From positions 1 to 64,000 of the forward strand of contig MKVL01000042.1 of NCBI GenBank assembly GCA_001899205.1: a DNA stretch of 64,000 nt, given 5' to 3'. Below the pieces are notes generated by a model, which ran no database searches, was not told the DNA's origin, and worked only from the letters and a program-made list of their open reading frames with translations. This DNA comes from Mesorhizobium sp. 65-26. Its GTDB lineage: Bacteria; Pseudomonadota; Alphaproteobacteria; Rhizobiales; Rhizobiaceae. Positions 27,623-35,048 of this stretch are shown in pieces. Every line of letters begins with the position of its first letter. Within the stretch, counting starts at the first letter, position 1. Made by a program: the position numbers and the translations under genes.

Positions 27623-28284
27623 GAATCCTCCTGGCCGAGGATGAGCTTCGGATAGCGACGGATGTCGCTACCGCGCTCAAGACGTCAGGAATGGCCGTCG
27701 ATGTCGTGCGTGACGGTGAGCAAGCCTGGTTCGCAGGCGACGTCGAGAACTATGACGCGGCAATATTGGATCTCGGCTTGCCCAAGCTCGATGGCCTCAC
27801 CGTCCTGAAACGCTGGCGTGCCAACGGCCGGCGGTTTCCGGTCCTCATCCTGACGGCCAGGGGAATGTGGACGGAACGGGTCGAAGGCATCAATGCCGGC
27901 GCCGACGATTATCTGCCCAAGCCCTTCGAGATGGAAGAACTGTTGGCGCGCCTTCGCGCTCTGCTGCGGCGCTCGACGGGGCAAGCGGCACCGGTTCTGA
28001 GATCCGGGCCGCTGCTTCTCGACACGCTGCAAATGCGTGTTTCGCTCCGCGGCGCTCCCGTTTCGCTGTCGCCGCTCGAGTATCGGCTTTTGGCATACCT
28101 GATGCACCATGGCGGGCGTGTCGTGGCCCCGACTGAACTGGCGGAACATCTGTACGATGCCGGCAATGACCGTGATCCCAATGCGATCGAGGTCATTGTC
28201 GCCCGTTTGCGCAGAAAGCTCGGTAACGACATCATCGAGACCAGACGGGGCTTTGGTTATGTCGTGGCGGACGATGGCCGCTGA
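27619..28284 (+). CDS. OmpR/PhoP-family response regulator
   Basis: A 221-residue two-domain regulator. The receiver (1-115) has the acidic pair EDE at 7-9, phospho-acceptor Asp in AILDLGLPKLDG (about 51), Thr/Ala switch in LILTARG and Lys in YLPKPFEM. The C-terminal winged helix (about 130-219) has SPLEYRLLAYLMHHGGRVV and the recognition-helix region AIEVIVARLRRKL with RGFGYVV. It resembles PhoP/QseB. It overlaps PepSY upstream (ATGA) and the kinase downstream (TGATG), giving one three-cistron unit. The tandem 11-bp repeats before the operon are a likely target. Confidence 0.92.
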   Translation: MRILLAEDELRIATDVATALKTSGMAVDVVRDGEQAWFAGDVENYDAAILDLGLPKLDGLTVLKRWRANGRRFPVLILTARGMWTERVEGINAGADDYLPKPFEMEELLARLRALLRRSTGQAAPVLRSGPLLLDTLQMRVSLRGAPVSLSPLEYRLLAYLMHHGGRVVAPTELAEHLYDAGNDRDPNAIEVIVARLRRKLGNDIIETRRGFGYVVADDGR

Positions 28285-29630
28285 TGGGGAACTCGATCCG
28301 ATTCAGGCTTTGGCTGGCGGCCACCGTTTCAATTCTGGTAGCCCTTGCCATCGCGGGAGTTGGATTGCGCTACCTGTTCGAGCTCAATGTCGAACGCCGT
28401 ATCGTCAGCGAGCTCACTGTCGATCTGAACGAACTTATCGGTGCCACTGCCTACAGCGCCAACGGTCAGCTTTACGTCCAGGCGCCGCTGACCGATCCCC
28501 GTTTTTCCATCCCCTTGTCCGGCCATTATTGGCAGGTTGAGGACATCGCTTCCGGCAATCTCGTCCGCTCACGCTCGTTGTGGGATGCGACCCTGGCATT
28601 GCACAGCGGCGAAACCGGTAATGGCGAACTCAAGGAAATCAAGGAATTCACCGGACCGCAAGGGGAACTCGCAATCGCTGTCGCGCGTACGGTGATCGAT
28701 TCGGGCGGGCGATCATTTCGAGCCATCGTTGCCGAGAACCACCGCAGCGTGGAAGTGGCTGTCAGAGAGTATGTTCGCGATTTGGCGCCTGCCTTGGTTG
28801 TCCTTGCCCTGGCCCTTATGGCCACCTTCTTCATCCAAATCACTGTCGGTCTCGCTCCATTGGAGAGCCTGCGGGTCGCGGTTCGAAACGTGGTTGCCCA
28901 GCGTGCCTCGTGGCTCGACGTCGCCGCGCCTCGTGAGGTGCAACCACTCGCCGACGAGATAAATCGCCTGCTGGAAGCGCAGGACAAGGCGCTCGTGCGC
29001 GCTCGCTCGCGTGCAACAGACCTGGCGCATGGGCTCAAGACGCCATTGCAGGTGCTGTCCGCCGATATCCGGGCGCTGCGTGGAAAGGGCGAGACGGAGT
29101 TGGCTGACGAAATCGAAAAGAGCGCGGGCACGATCCGGCGGCACATCGAGAGGGAATTGGCCCGGGCCCGTCTCGCCCCCGGCTTCTTCAGCAGGGCGAC
29201 GTGCCGCGTATCCGAGACCGTGGCCGGTGTGGTCAGCGTTGTGGAACGCACGCCCGGCGGCAAACGTCTTTCTTTCGATATCGATGTCGATGACAGTCTT
29301 GTCGCGCCGATCGATGAAGGCGACCTGTCGGAGATACTCGGCAACCTCGTTGAGAACGCAGCGCGCTTTGCACGCTCGTCCGTGCGTATCGTGGCCTCCG
29401 AGACAGCGGATGTCGTTGTCATGGACGTTGCAGACGATGGGCCGGGGATCCCTGACGCGGACCGAAAATCCGCCTTGTCTCGCGGCGTCCAGTTGGACAG
29501 CAAGGGCGGCAGCAGTGGACTTGGCCTGGCGATTGTTGCCGACATCGTGGAGGCCTACGGTGGGAGCCTGGCCATGACCAATGCCAATCCCGGGCTCATC
29601 GTGACGATCTCGTTTCCACGCCACGGCTGA
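28284..29630 (+). CDS. PhoQ-like sensor histidine kinase
   Basis: A 448-residue kinase with two membrane helices (about 8-30 and 168-188) enclosing a periplasmic sensor of about 135 residues, then a HAMP-like linker, the H-box DLAHGLKTPLQVL, and the ATP-binding HATPase region: N-box ENAARFA, G1 DDGPGIP, G2 GSSGLGLAI. The HxLKTPL form of the H-box is typical of the PhoQ-like group. With the PepSY protein and the Mg2+-ATPase remnant just upstream, a cation or envelope-stress signal is plausible but unproven. It ends 6 bp from the convergent flavin operon, leaving no room for separate terminators. Confidence 0.92.
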   Translation: MGNSIRFRLWLAATVSILVALAIAGVGLRYLFELNVERRIVSELTVDLNELIGATAYSANGQLYVQAPLTDPRFSIPLSGHYWQVEDIASGNLVRSRSLWDATLALHSGETGNGELKEIKEFTGPQGELAIAVARTVIDSGGRSFRAIVAENHRSVEVAVREYVRDLAPALVVLALALMATFFIQITVGLAPLESLRVAVRNVVAQRASWLDVAAPREVQPLADEINRLLEAQDKALVRARSRATDLAHGLKTPLQVLSADIRALRGKGETELADEIEKSAGTIRRHIERELARARLAPGFFSRATCRVSETVAGVVSVVERTPGGKRLSFDIDVDDSLVAPIDEGDLSEILGNLVENAARFARSSVRIVASETADVVVMDVADDGPGIPDADRKSALSRGVQLDSKGGSSGLGLAIVADIVEAYGGSLAMTNANPGLIVTISFPRHG

Positions 29631-29636
29631 CCGTTC

Positions 29637-31148
29637 TCAGGCAAAGCCGGGGAAGTAGTCGACCTTTATCCTCGATCGACGCACGCCCATGGCGCGAAGC
29701 TGACGTCCCAGAAGCTTGACCATGGCCTGAGGGCCAGAGATGTAGAATGTCCGTTCGAGGTAGTCGGGGACGGCGATTTCTATCAGGCGCCTGTCGATGT
29801 AGCCGGGATACTGGCCGCGTTCCGCGCCCTGAGCCACCGCATGGATGGTCCTGATTTCGAGCTCGCGCCTGGCTGCGTCCAGCACGTCACGATAGGCGAT
29901 ATCCTTCTGATGTTCAGTTCCGTACAGAACGATGATCGGTCGTTTCTCGCCACGGTCCAGCAGGTACTGCAACATCGACCGGAAAGGGGTAATGCCGATC
30001 CCCCCGGCCAGGAAGGCGACCTTGGTTTCACGCCTCGCGGGAAGGGTGAAGTTGCCTGCCAGTTGCGCGGCATGGATCCTGCTGCCGGGTTTCATGGCGA
30101 TCAGTTCGCGTTTGAAGGCACTCGATCGCGAATAGAATTTCACACCCAGGCGGACAGCTTCCTCGGTCGGCGCCGAGGCGATGGTGAAATAGCGCCGATT
30201 GCCCCGGTTATCGGAACGGTTGAGTCCGAGAGTCCATTCCAGGTACTGACCTGCCTCGAATGCCAGCTTTCGAGGCGATCTGAAGATGAAATCATAGCTG
30301 TCGCTGGCGGAACGCTCCACGCGCTCCAGCGTCAGCACGAGCCGCCCCTTCGGGCCTGCCGCGTAGGCAAACAGATTGCCGGCCAGCAGCGCCAACTCAG
30401 GTGTGAGGTAGAACGAGCCGATATGCACGTTCGGGGCGAACAGGAAGCCGACTATGGCGGCAAAAGCCAGGCGCGGCCAACGCGTGGTCGGTGCCGTCAA
30501 GGGCTCGGTCAACATCACGAAGGCGAAGAACAGCAACGGCGACGAAGTAAGCGTCTCGTTGAGCGTCGCGCCGTAGAGAGACGGCTCGGTGGTCGCCAGG
30601 ATGGTGAGCAGAGCTACGGTCACGAACGTCGCCACGAGATCCAGGCGACGCAGCTTTCGCACGACGAGAATGCCGCCGAGCAGCACGAAAGGCAGCAGCC
30701 ACAGATTACCGCCGACCCACCATGTGGCGGGCTTGTCCAGAAGCAGCGCTGACAGCGCCACACCCAGCGCCGCTGGATTGAACAGATGTTTTCTGCCGAT
30801 GGCGAGGATGAACTTGGACGCGATCGCCCAGACGGACGCGAATGCTACCGCGCCAATGCCCTTGAGATCCGTGGCGGCTACAGGATCGAGAATGAGCGCA
30901 AGAATGAGCGCCGTGATGTAGACGGACTCGCTGTTTGCGGGAACCTCGAAGACCAACTCGAAGACTTTGTTGGTGACCCAGCAAGCTGCGAGCGTCAGCA
31001 CGCTCGTAAAGGCGAGCGCGAGTGGATCGTATGGCACAAGTTTGACGAGGCTGAAGGCGAGGGCAGTGGCCAGCAGGGACGTCAGGTAGTAGAGGACCAG
31101 CCTGTACATCGTCAGGTGGTCGAGAAACCGATCGATGGCCTTGATCAT
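29637..31148 (-). CDS. NqrB/RnfD-like membrane protein fused to a ferredoxin-reductase domain
   Basis: A 503-residue fusion. Residues 1-265 form about 9-10 hydrophobic helices with NqrB/RnfD-type motifs (KHLFNPAALG; MLTEPLTAPTT). Residues 270-503 form an FNR-type FAD/NAD(P)-binding module: RRYFTIASAP for FAD, FLAGGIGITPFRSM for the nucleotide, FYISGPQAM near the end. No 2Fe-2S domain and no SGAT flavinylation motif are seen in this protein. Such fusions would take electrons from cytosolic NAD(P)H across the membrane to an extracytoplasmic flavin carrier. It overlaps apbE by ATGA and is the last gene of the operon. Confidence 0.85.
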   Translation of the reverse strand: MIKAIDRFLDHLTMYRLVLYYLTSLLATALAFSLVKLVPYDPLALAFTSVLTLAACWVTNKVFELVFEVPANSESVYITALILALILDPVAATDLKGIGAVAFASVWAIASKFILAIGRKHLFNPAALGVALSALLLDKPATWWVGGNLWLLPFVLLGGILVVRKLRRLDLVATFVTVALLTILATTEPSLYGATLNETLTSSPLLFFAFVMLTEPLTAPTTRWPRLAFAAIVGFLFAPNVHIGSFYLTPELALLAGNLFAYAAGPKGRLVLTLERVERSASDSYDFIFRSPRKLAFEAGQYLEWTLGLNRSDNRGNRRYFTIASAPTEEAVRLGVKFYSRSSAFKRELIAMKPGSRIHAAQLAGNFTLPARRETKVAFLAGGIGITPFRSMLQYLLDRGEKRPIIVLYGTEHQKDIAYRDVLDAARRELEIRTIHAVAQGAERGQYPGYIDRRLIEIAVPDYLERTFYISGPQAMVKLLGRQLRAMGVRRSRIKVDYFPGFA

Positions 31149-31885
31149 GGCGCGCAAAGATCTCCAAAGCCTGTCGTAAGGGTGGCGCGGCCGTTGATAT
31201 CCACGACATAGCCTTCCAGTCCGGCTAGTCCTTCGATGAAGTAGATGCCGTCGCGTCCCATTGCGAAGGCGGCGGTGGCGAAACGATCGGCCTCGAGCAC
31301 GTCGGGTCCAACCACCGTCAAGCTGACGATCTCGGTGATCGGCTCGTCGAATCCGTAGGGATTGTAGATATGCTGTCCACGCGCATACGTTCCTGAGGTC
31401 GCAACGCCGCGACCGCGCGGGTAGATGATCTTGATGATCTGATCCATATCGAAGGGATCGCGAATGCCAACGCTCCAATCCGCGCCGGAGGCGTTTTTGC
31501 CAGCCGACTGGATGTCGCCCCCCGCCTCGATAAGGAAATCCTTGGCTCCGGCCGCGTGAAGGAGACCCGCAGCATTATGAATGGCCCATCCCTTCACAAT
31601 CCCCGAGGGATCGAGGTAGCCATCCGGCCTGCGCATGTCGAAATAGCCGCCCGTTTCGTCTTTTGTCCGCTCTGCGAGTGCCAGCACCTCGATCATCTCA
31701 TCGCTCCAGCCGCTGGACGGGAGGTCGCCACGGTTGATGGCGGAAATCTCGCTGTCGGTCTTGTAGGTACTGAAGCGCCTGTCGATCCTGTCCAGATAGC
31801 CGAAGACATCCTCGATCAAAGCGCCGGACGCTCCGCAAATATCCACCGTGATGGGCATTCCCATCAGAATGCGGGTTTCGCGCAT
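31145..31885 (-). CDS. apbE: FAD:protein FMN transferase (ApbE)
   Basis: A 246-residue flavin transferase that attaches FMN from FAD to Thr in SGAT-type motifs of exported or membrane proteins. Family motifs are clear: DPSGIVKGWAI, EAGGDI, ATSGTYARGQHIYNP and EADRFATAAFAMG with the metal-binding Asp. Unusually short at the N-terminus and with no lipoprotein or Tat signal, so it may act in the cytoplasm or a signal has been lost (typical exported ApbE is about 330 residues). It lies 4 bp after the FMN-binding gene, its likely substrate, and overlaps the membrane reductase gene. Confidence 0.9.
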   Translation of the reverse strand: MRETRILMGMPITVDICGASGALIEDVFGYLDRIDRRFSTYKTDSEISAINRGDLPSSGWSDEMIEVLALAERTKDETGGYFDMRRPDGYLDPSGIVKGWAIHNAAGLLHAAGAKDFLIEAGGDIQSAGKNASGADWSVGIRDPFDMDQIIKIIYPRGRGVATSGTYARGQHIYNPYGFDEPITEIVSLTVVGPDVLEADRFATAAFAMGRDGIYFIEGLAGLEGYVVDINGRATLTTGFGDLCAP

Positions 31886-31889
31886 CGAA

Positions 31890-32693
31890 TTATGACGACG
31901 CCTTCCTCAAGGCGCCGTTGAGGGACTGGATGAACGCCCTGCTGCTCAGCGTTGCGCCTGAAATGATGTCCACATCGGCACTTTGCGCGCTGATTGCTTC
32001 GTCACGCAACATGGGCAGCGCCTCTCTGTTGATGCGTACGGACGTGCGGCGGTCAGACGGATATTTCAGCACTTTGAGCGAGGTCAGGCGTCCGCCCTGG
32101 ATGGAAACCTGGATTTGCATGGGTCCGTAATAGGCGTCCGTAACCGGGCCAGAATACGTTCCGTCATTAAAGCGCTGCGTAGCAGAGTTTGCCGCCGCGG
32201 CCTTCATGCCCGTTCGGACGACTCGCGCCGGCGCTTGCGGATAGTCGGGCCGGGGTTGCGGGATAGGGATGTACACGGCGGGAGTTACGGCGAACGATGA
32301 TATCTCTTGCCTGTCGACGGCTGCGCTCGGTTGGACGGTGGCTATTGTCGGCGCCGACTCCGCGGGCTTGGGGGAAGCCTGCGGGAAGCGAGGCACCCCG
32401 ACCTTCTGTCGATCAGGCTTCGGCGGGGTTATGGAAGCGGTGGTTTCCTTGCCTATCGCGGCTGGCATGACACGCGGTTCCAGCCTTGGACGAAGGTCGG
32501 GCAAGGCCGCCGCCGGAGAAGCAGCGGGGTCGGCGGATGTCGCTGGAATGGCAAGAGGTCCGGAATGTCGATCCGCCATATCGCTTGGCACCGCCGGACC
32601 AAGGACGTCATCAACGGGCATCGAAGTGGATTGTTGCCAGACGTAAGCGCCGGAACCGGCGATCACGACGAGCGACAGCGCAATTTGTTTCAT
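31890..32693 (-). CDS. Exported FMN-binding (flavinylated) protein
   Basis: A 267-residue protein with an N-terminal signal anchor (MKQIALSLVVIAGSGAYVW), a long Pro/Ala-rich disordered stretch (about 25-180) and a C-terminal FMN_bind domain (about 185-265). The flavinylation motif is DIISGATLSS, with Thr248 the expected acceptor of covalent FMN. This is the probable mobile or tethered electron carrier that receives electrons from the membrane reductase. The start was set at the ATG before the hydrophobic segment; the longer frame to 32990 adds unrelated sequence. First gene of the operon; CTGACAG sites lie 80-115 bp upstream. Confidence 0.88.
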   Translation of the reverse strand: MKQIALSLVVIAGSGAYVWQQSTSMPVDDVLGPAVPSDMADRHSGPLAIPATSADPAASPAAALPDLRPRLEPRVMPAAIGKETTASITPPKPDRQKVGVPRFPQASPKPAESAPTIATVQPSAAVDRQEISSFAVTPAVYIPIPQPRPDYPQAPARVVRTGMKAAAANSATQRFNDGTYSGPVTDAYYGPMQIQVSIQGGRLTSLKVLKYPSDRRTSVRINREALPMLRDEAISAQSADVDIISGATLSSRAFIQSLNGALRKASS

Positions 32694-32771
32694 CGGCACT
32701 ACAATCCTTGCTGATTCTTGCAACAGCGGATCCTGTCCGGATCGCTTGAGGTGCAATATCCCACGGCAGAC

Positions 32772-32807
32772 CTGACAATTGGCTGTCAGCCCGCTCCGGA
32801 CCGTCAG
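32772..32807 (-). promoter_or_regulatory. CTGACAG-type half-sites upstream of the flavin operon
   Basis: Bases 32772-32789 hold a perfect inverted pair CTGACA-N6-TGTCAG, and a further CTGACGG (minus strand) lies at 32801-32807. Read on the minus strand this is CTGACGG, 11 nt, CTGACAG. The half-site equals the one repeated before the two-component operon, suggesting both are controlled by the same regulator. The distance to the FMN-binding start codon is about 80 bp. Confidence 0.4.
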
Positions 32808-33362
32808 GATCGGTAATAAGCAGCAACCTTGGGGCCCCTCGCCACGCCGCCTGGGCCTCGTCTCGCGCTCCCTGCTGAAGATACTGGCGTCGGGGGCACC
32901 AGGAGCCTGCACTGGTCTCCGACTGCGTTGCGACCATGAAGGGCGTCGTGAGGGGGCTGTTACTGTCAAATGCCGCATTGGCGTCGACAAGTAGGATCCA
33001 GAGCCCGCGCTCGATACGATCGCCGAAGGCCTGTTCGCAGCCGGCTGCGAACGAATTCATCGGGATCAACGGCGGCATTCAAACGCTGGAAGAGGCTAGG
33101 CTTGGAGCACGCCAACGGTGCCATGCTCGGCAGGCGGCCTGCCACACGCCGGGCATCCTGGTCGGAGTCGACGCGAGGCTCCTGCCGACGGCCTTACCTA
33201 TGTGTTCAAAGCCACCCAATCACGCTATCCCCCTCAACGAGCGTCGATGAAGCGATCGATAGCGCAGCGTTGTCAACGCGCTGTTCGCCTGAGTCCGTGG
33301 GTGTATATTCGATGCGTATTCGACGCATCGCCTCAACAATTAGCCAAGTGCTTGAAAAGAAC
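32808..33362. other. Intergenic stretch without a supported gene
   Basis: About 550 bp between the flavin operon promoter and tRNA-Glu. Open frames exist on both strands (for example minus 32611-33078) but lack family motifs, ribosome-binding sites and consistent codon use. The sequence next to the tRNA 3' end has lower GC than its neighbours, so this could be a decayed gene or an old integration boundary. Confidence 0.4.
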
Positions 33363-33437
33363 TGGTACGCCCAAGGGGAATCGAACCCCTGTTACCGCCG
33401 TGAAAGGGCGGTGTCCTAACCGCTAGACGATGGGCGC
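33363..33437 (-). tRNA. tRNA-Glu (anticodon TTC)
   Basis: On the minus strand the sequence folds as a cloverleaf: acceptor GCGCCCA with TGGGCGT (G1-U72 wobble), D-arm with TCTAGCGGTTAGGA, anticodon stem CCGCC/GGCGG around loop CTTTCAC (anticodon TTC, template bases 33402-33404), T-arm AGGGG-TTCGATT-CCCCT. Discriminator A and an encoded CCA end the gene at 33363. Confidence 0.95.
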
Positions 33438-33566
33438 GCTCAGACGAGGCGGCTTATAATTGCGTTGTGTCGAACCGGCAACCCATCTCGAGCGGTCTCG
33501 ACGATTTTTTTCACTATCTTTATTCCGGCCGATCCGAGAGGCGGGGATGCGGGCGCCGTACTGGCG

Positions 33567-34826
33567 TCAGCCTTCGCCGCCACCGCCACCGCGCCGACGG
33601 CAGCGCCAGTTCCAGTCGCGCTCCGGACCGACGTCGACGTGCACTGCTTCGGTGTGGCAATAGGTGCCGACGCCGCCGCGACCGGGCATCGAGCGGAGAT
33701 AGCTCGCCAGTTCCCATTTCGAGACGCCAGGCACGACAATGTCGGCGGCCGCGCAGTACATGTGCAGCGAATTCCGGGCGCCGTTGGCGCGGCGGTTGCG
33801 GGCGGGGTCGCGATAGCCGGAGGTGACGATCATCTTCTTGCCGTAGTGGCCTTCGATCGTCTTCAACACGCGCACCAGCGACGGCTTCAGGCAGGCGACG
33901 TCGACGCTCTCGTTCTGCTTCAGCAGTCCGTTCGGCGCCAGCCGGGCCATGCCGGCGGCGGACGCAACCTGATAGGAGCCTGGGCCCTCATCTTCGTGCA
34001 GATCTACGTCGCTCTCGTCGTCGAGGCCGGATTTGCGCTTGATCTCGAACAGAGCGGTCTGGCGCACGCCAGGCAGGGCGTCGCTACTGAAGTTGCTGCT
34101 GTCGCCACCCACGGATGCCAGTTGCACCGGCTTCTGCGCAGGTTCCGTCGAGGCCAGGGTGACGATCGGCTTCGGCGCGGGCGTCGGTACCATCTTGGCC
34201 TGCGCGACCGCCGGCTGTTCGCCCGAACGGGTGCTGATGATCGGCTTGGGCGCGGCGGCGTTGGAGGGGCCACCAAAGAGCGAGGCGAGGAAACCCTTCT
34301 TCGGCGCGGGCTCACGCGACGGCATTTCCCCGGCCGTCACATAGACCTCGTTGGAGGGCGCCGGAGTGATCGCGGCGCTGGCGGCAGGCTTGGATGTCGT
34401 GACGCTGGCATCGGCCGCCGCGATCTTCGCCGCGACTGCTTCCGTCTCCTGCGCCGTCTGCGCGGGTTGCTCCAGCGTCTGCGGCGTGTGCCCGGCAATG
34501 GCGTCGGCGCCCGCGGGGACATTCACCGGAAAAGCGTTTTCGGGCTTGGGCACCGGTACGTAGGCGACCTGCTCGGGAAGGGGGAAGTCGGCAGTCTCCG
34601 TGACCGCCACCGCCTGCTGCTGGGGAATCGTCGAGGCCGCCGAATTCACAACGGCAGGTTGCTGTGGCGCTGCCGAAGATTCGGCGGAAGACACGTTGTA
34701 GCCGGGCATGCCGACCTGCAGGGCAGGGTCGCTGGTGGAGGTGCAGGACGCCAGAAGCACGGAGAAAAGTGCCGCCACGATAGCGTGGCTTTCTCCCTTC
34801 GCGAGGCGCGATCCTGCTGATTTCAA
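33567..34826 (-). CDS. DUF882/YcbK-like peptidase M15 lipoprotein
   Basis: A 419-residue lipoprotein (lipobox LLASC near residue 26) with a long low-complexity Pro/Ala/Thr region and a C-terminal M15A-like domain (about 285-405): TSGYRDPARNRRANGARNSLHMYCAAADI and YCHTEAVHVDVG, which hold the His/Asp zinc ligands of the family. Relatives are murein LD/DD-endopeptidase-like enzymes such as MepK/YcbK. I choose the TTG at 34826 because GAGGGGG stands about 9 bases upstream and a signal peptide follows; the ATG at 34901 would place 25 extra residues before it. The tail is Arg/Gly rich (CRRRGGGGGEG). Confidence 0.85.
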   Translation of the reverse strand: MKSAGSRLAKGESHAIVAALFSVLLASCTSTSDPALQVGMPGYNVSSAESSAAPQQPAVVNSAASTIPQQQAVAVTETADFPLPEQVAYVPVPKPENAFPVNVPAGADAIAGHTPQTLEQPAQTAQETEAVAAKIAAADASVTTSKPAASAAITPAPSNEVYVTAGEMPSREPAPKKGFLASLFGGPSNAAAPKPIISTRSGEQPAVAQAKMVPTPAPKPIVTLASTEPAQKPVQLASVGGDSSNFSSDALPGVRQTALFEIKRKSGLDDESDVDLHEDEGPGSYQVASAAGMARLAPNGLLKQNESVDVACLKPSLVRVLKTIEGHYGKKMIVTSGYRDPARNRRANGARNSLHMYCAAADIVVPGVSKWELASYLRSMPGRGGVGTYCHTEAVHVDVGPERDWNWRCRRRGGGGGEG

Positions 34827-35048
34827 AGCTAAATTCCCCCTCGCTGTCCGGCCGGTGAGTCTTCGGCGCGACTTTGAGACGTCAACGCCGAAACCTGCCA
34901 AGTCCCCGACCCGGAAACGATACCTGTGTCAAATCCGCAAGCCCGGAAGGAATTCTGCAGTCGCGGATGAATTAAGGCTGCTTCGTGGTTGACGACACCA
35001 TTTCGCCCGCTTTTCACGGGGCGTCAACTCACCAGACGTTACAGTCCG

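Noticed and set aside
32694-32810. Possible FMN riboswitch before the flavin operon
   Set aside because: The leader is only about 80-110 bases and lacks the conserved AGGGGCGAAATTC-like core and multi-hairpin layout of that aptamer.
32611-33078. 155-codon minus-strand frame upstream of the flavin operon
   Set aside because: No ribosome-binding site, no hydrophobic or family pattern, and it overlaps the FMN-binding start and its putative operators.
33465-34820. 451-codon open frame on the plus strand
   Set aside because: Antisense to the DUF882 lipoprotein. No signal or motif; the minus-strand protein has a lipobox and M15-like residues.
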